This document shows, piece after piece, positions 5,749 to 6,611 of a DNA stretch of 6,611 bases; within the stretch, counting starts at the first letter, position 1, and each line of letters opens with the position of its first letter. Below the pieces are notes generated by a model. It was not told the DNA's origin, made no database searches, and was given only the letters and a program-made list of their open reading frames with translations. This DNA is from Clostridia bacterium (GTDB lineage Bacteria > Bacillota > Clostridia > Oscillospirales > Acutalibacteraceae): NCBI GenBank assembly GCA_900770255.1, contig CAAGJN010000003.1:1-6611 (forward strand), in the 5' to 3' direction. The position numbers and the translations under genes are program-made.

Positions 5749-5825
5749 CGGGGTGTGGCGAAGTTTGGTATCGCGCTTGGTTCGGGACCAAGAGGCCATG
5801 GGTTCGAATCCCGTCACTCCGACCA
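5749..5825 (+). tRNA. tRNA-Pro (anticodon CGG)
   Basis: A 77-nt cloverleaf with the acceptor stem CGGGGTG / CACTCCG (one G-U pair), discriminator A and an encoded CCA. The D stem is GCGA/TCGC, the anticodon stem CTTGG/CCAAG, and the loop TTCGGGA gives anticodon CGG, reading proline codon CCG. The T arm contains GGTTCGAATCC. All standard elements are present, so it should be functional. It stands alone between its own promoter and terminator. tRNA genes are frequent integration sites, and phage or mobile DNA lies on both sides, but I found no second copy of its 3' end in the window. Confidence 0.97.
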
Positions 5826-5834
5826 AAAGATGAT

Positions 5835-5878
5835 AATCCGAACCCTCTCTTCAAAGTAGGAGATGCGTTCGGATTTTT
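5835..5878 (+). terminator. Rho-independent terminator of the tRNA unit
   Basis: A perfect 9-bp stem AATCCGAAC (5835-5843) / GTTCGGATT (5867-5875), a large loop that can form an inner TCTC/GAGA pairing, and a run of five T at 5874-5878. It begins 10 bases after the tRNA CCA. Confidence 0.85.
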
Positions 5879-5908
5879 CATTTCCTATAGTCTTTTAGAA
5901 TGAGAAAA

Positions 5909-5930
5909 CGGGGATGAAAATTCATCCCCG
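5909..5930 (-). terminator. Rho-independent terminator of the 55-residue gene
   Basis: A perfect inverted repeat CGGGGATGAA / TTCATCCCCG with a 2-base centre (4-base loop in RNA). On the minus strand it is followed by TTTTCTC and lies 17 bases after the stop codon at 5948. Confidence 0.85.
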
Positions 5931-5947
5931 CCGAATTAAGATTTATA

Positions 5948-6115
5948 TTAATCTGTACTTCGTTCTCTTTCGGCTTTCCACTTTTCAAAAGCTTTTTTGC
6001 CTTCTTCGCTTTCATAGAATGCCCTGATTTCCGGAAGTAAAGCTCTCGCCAAAGACTCCATTACATCATTGGGTATTCCCGTGCCGAAATCATTTTCTTT
6101 TTTAGTGTTTGCCAT
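5948..6115 (-). CDS. Conserved small hypothetical protein (55 aa) of the mobile-element type
   Basis: Reads MANTKKENDFGTGIPNDVME, then SLARALLPEIRAFYESEEG, then KKAFEKWKAERERSTD. The N-terminus is polar and disordered; the rest should form one or two amphipathic helices with a basic C-terminal end. Small proteins of this pattern (LAR.LLP.I..F.ESEEG...F..WK) are, from my general knowledge, common in clostridial mobile elements and prophages, but no function is known to me. The gene is a complete unit: perfect promoter at 6190-6218, a 68-nt leader, and a terminator 17 bp after the stop. The ribosome site AAAGGAG is 17 bases from the ATG, unusually far, but a hairpin fills the gap (see leader). 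The start at 6115 is the only ATG ahead of the conserved part. Confidence 0.85.
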   Translation of the reverse strand: MANTKKENDFGTGIPNDVMESLARALLPEIRAFYESEEGKKAFEKWKAERERSTD

Positions 6116-6160
6116 GCGAAATATTCGCTTTTCTCCTTTCTGAGTTTTGTCAGATAGGAG
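6116..6160 (-). promoter_or_regulatory. Leader with two hairpins controlling the ribosome site of the 55-residue gene
   Basis: On the minus strand CTCCT-A-TCTGA (6160-6150), loop CAAAAC, and TCAGA-A-AGGAG (6143-6133) form a stem of 5+5 bp with one A-A mismatch. This buries the Shine-Dalgarno AGGAG. Directly before the ATG a second perfect hairpin, GCGAA-TAT-TTCGC (6128-6116), occupies 13 of the 17 bases between ribosome site and start. When folded it leaves only about 4 bases of effective spacing. Both structures are read directly from the sequence; translational control is inferred. Confidence 0.6.
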
Positions 6161-6189
6161 GATCTTATGAAAGATATTTACTCATCTAT

Positions 6190-6218
6190 ATTATAGAAAT
6201 AAATTTAGCGTTTGTCAA
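6190..6218 (-). promoter_or_regulatory. Perfect consensus sigma-A promoter of the 55-residue gene
   Basis: Minus-strand TTGACA (6218-6213), a 17-bp spacer and TATAAT (6195-6190): every position matches the consensus. Transcription would start near 6183. Such a strong promoter for so small a gene suggests abundant mRNA whose output is limited at translation by the hairpin leader. Confidence 0.88.
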
Positions 6219-6227
6219 ATTTTTCTG

Positions 6228-6400
6228 AACAGTTACAGATAACCGATCTTACGTAACTTGAAAACTAACTTTTGGAAAAATAGAACCGCAAAATTGAGGT
6301 TATAGGTCAAACTATACGCACCCCTCAATTACCGCACTCTGAGACCGTTGATATACAACGGTTTCAGAAGCTCTATTTGGTTAATTTTTAACTGTAATGA
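6228..6400 (+). repeat. Tandem repeat, copy 1
   Basis: First of two diverged direct copies, offset 173 bp at the core. Landmarks are AACAGTT (6228), GTAAC (6253), TGGAAAAA (6273), the core at 6304-6338 beginning AGGTCAAACTATACGC, and TTTCAGAAGCTCTATTT near the end. Copy 1 can fold: TTGAGG (6294-6299) with CCTCAA (6323-6328) enclosing TATAG/CTATA, then a 13-bp hairpin at 6338-6368 around ACCGTTG-ATATA-CAACGGT. No open reading frame fits it. It lies between divergent genes, so it may be leader RNA, a non-coding RNA or a binding region. Confidence 0.75.
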
Positions 6401-6411
6401 AAGTGTTTTTT

Positions 6412-6566
6412 AACAGTTGATTTTTGTAACCTTAAAGTTCGTTATGTGGAAAAAGTAGACGCAAAATCAGGGTTACAGGTCAAACTATGCGCACCCCTCG
6501 ATTACTGCACTTTCAAACTCTTATGTATCAACGATTTCAGACGCTATTTTTCCTACTTTTTTAAAC
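6412..6566 (+). repeat. Tandem repeat, copy 2
   Basis: Second copy with landmarks AACAGTT (6412), GTAAC (6426), TGGAAAAA (6447), the core at 6477-6511 and GATTTCAGACGCTATTT. The 35-base core matches copy 1 at 32 positions, and all three differences are transitions. The second hairpin of copy 1 has decayed here (CTCTTATGTATCAACG), while the first can still partly pair. It ends about 20 bp before the ribosome site of the gene at 6589. Confidence 0.75.
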
Positions 6567-6588
6567 AAATAAAAGGAGTTTTTTACTT

Positions 6589-6611
6589 ATGAATAATGAC
6601 ATTATTTCTTG
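6589..6611 (+). CDS. Start of an unidentified gene, cut by the right edge
   Basis: ATG at 6589 preceded by AAAGGAG (6572-6578) at a 10-base spacing; only seven full codons (MNNDIIS) are visible. It is transcribed away from the 55-residue gene and lies just after the two tandem repeats, which may form its leader. Too little is present to name a family. Confidence 0.6.

Noticed and set aside
5749..5825. tRNA-Pro as the attachment site of the neighbouring phage or mobile DNA.
   Set aside because: No second copy of the tRNA 3' end and no integrase gene is visible in the window.
6156..6196. A plus-strand 9-codon frame (MKDIYSSIL) with a perfect AGGAGG five bases before its ATG.
   Set aside because: The AGGAGG overlaps the mirror half of the inverted repeat that buries the minus-strand ribosome site, no plus-strand promoter is visible, and the frame overlaps the -10 of the opposite promoter. 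A leader peptide cannot be excluded.
6228..6566. CRISPR-like array.
   Set aside because: Only two long diverged copies with no regular short repeat/spacer pattern and no cas genes.

Overview
The window most likely comes from a gut-type member of the Clostridia (Firmicutes). The signs are strong purine-rich ribosome binding sites, sigma-A type promoters, family-3 amino-acid ABC transport genes with a lipoprotein binding protein, moderate GC in the housekeeping genes, and AT-rich phage or mobile DNA. The genus cannot be fixed from this sequence.

Layout. (1) 1-1506, minus strand: an amino-acid ABC importer operon. An extended -10 promoter leads to a lipoprotein substrate-binding protein, then an intergenic hairpin, then a permease that runs off the left edge. 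(2) 1557-2059, minus strand: a small two-helix membrane protein. Its near-consensus promoter sits so close to the start codon that the mRNA looks leaderless. (3) 2258-3798, plus strand: a sigma-A promoter, a major facilitator / GPH-like transporter, and the first ~34 codons of an MBL-fold hydrolase. That hydrolase is abruptly cut.

(4) 3799-5493, minus strand: a fragment of a phage head operon joined to the broken hydrolase gene. It holds a MuF-type minor head protein whose C-terminal half is an ADP-ribosyltransferase-like toxin domain. Overlapping it by ATGA is a small acidic protein, the obvious immunity candidate. The MuF gene has lost its 5' part, and the next phage gene survives only as a ribosome binding site and a few codons. 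The capsid module is therefore a remnant, but the toxin domain and its partner are intact.

(5) 5707-5878, plus strand: a complete tRNA-Pro(CGG) unit with promoter and terminator. (6) 5909-6611: the edge of what looks like another accessory element. It has a 55-residue minus-strand protein with a perfect consensus promoter and an unusual leader of two hairpins, then two diverged tandem copies of a ~173-bp structured repeat, then the start of a plus-strand gene cut by the right edge.

The best candidate for an interesting system is the MuF/ADP-ribosyltransferase toxin with its predicted immunity partner. The general class (polymorphic toxins on phage MuF proteins) is known. The particular immunity protein is not one I recognise. 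The leader of the 55-residue gene and the tandem repeat are the next most unusual structures.
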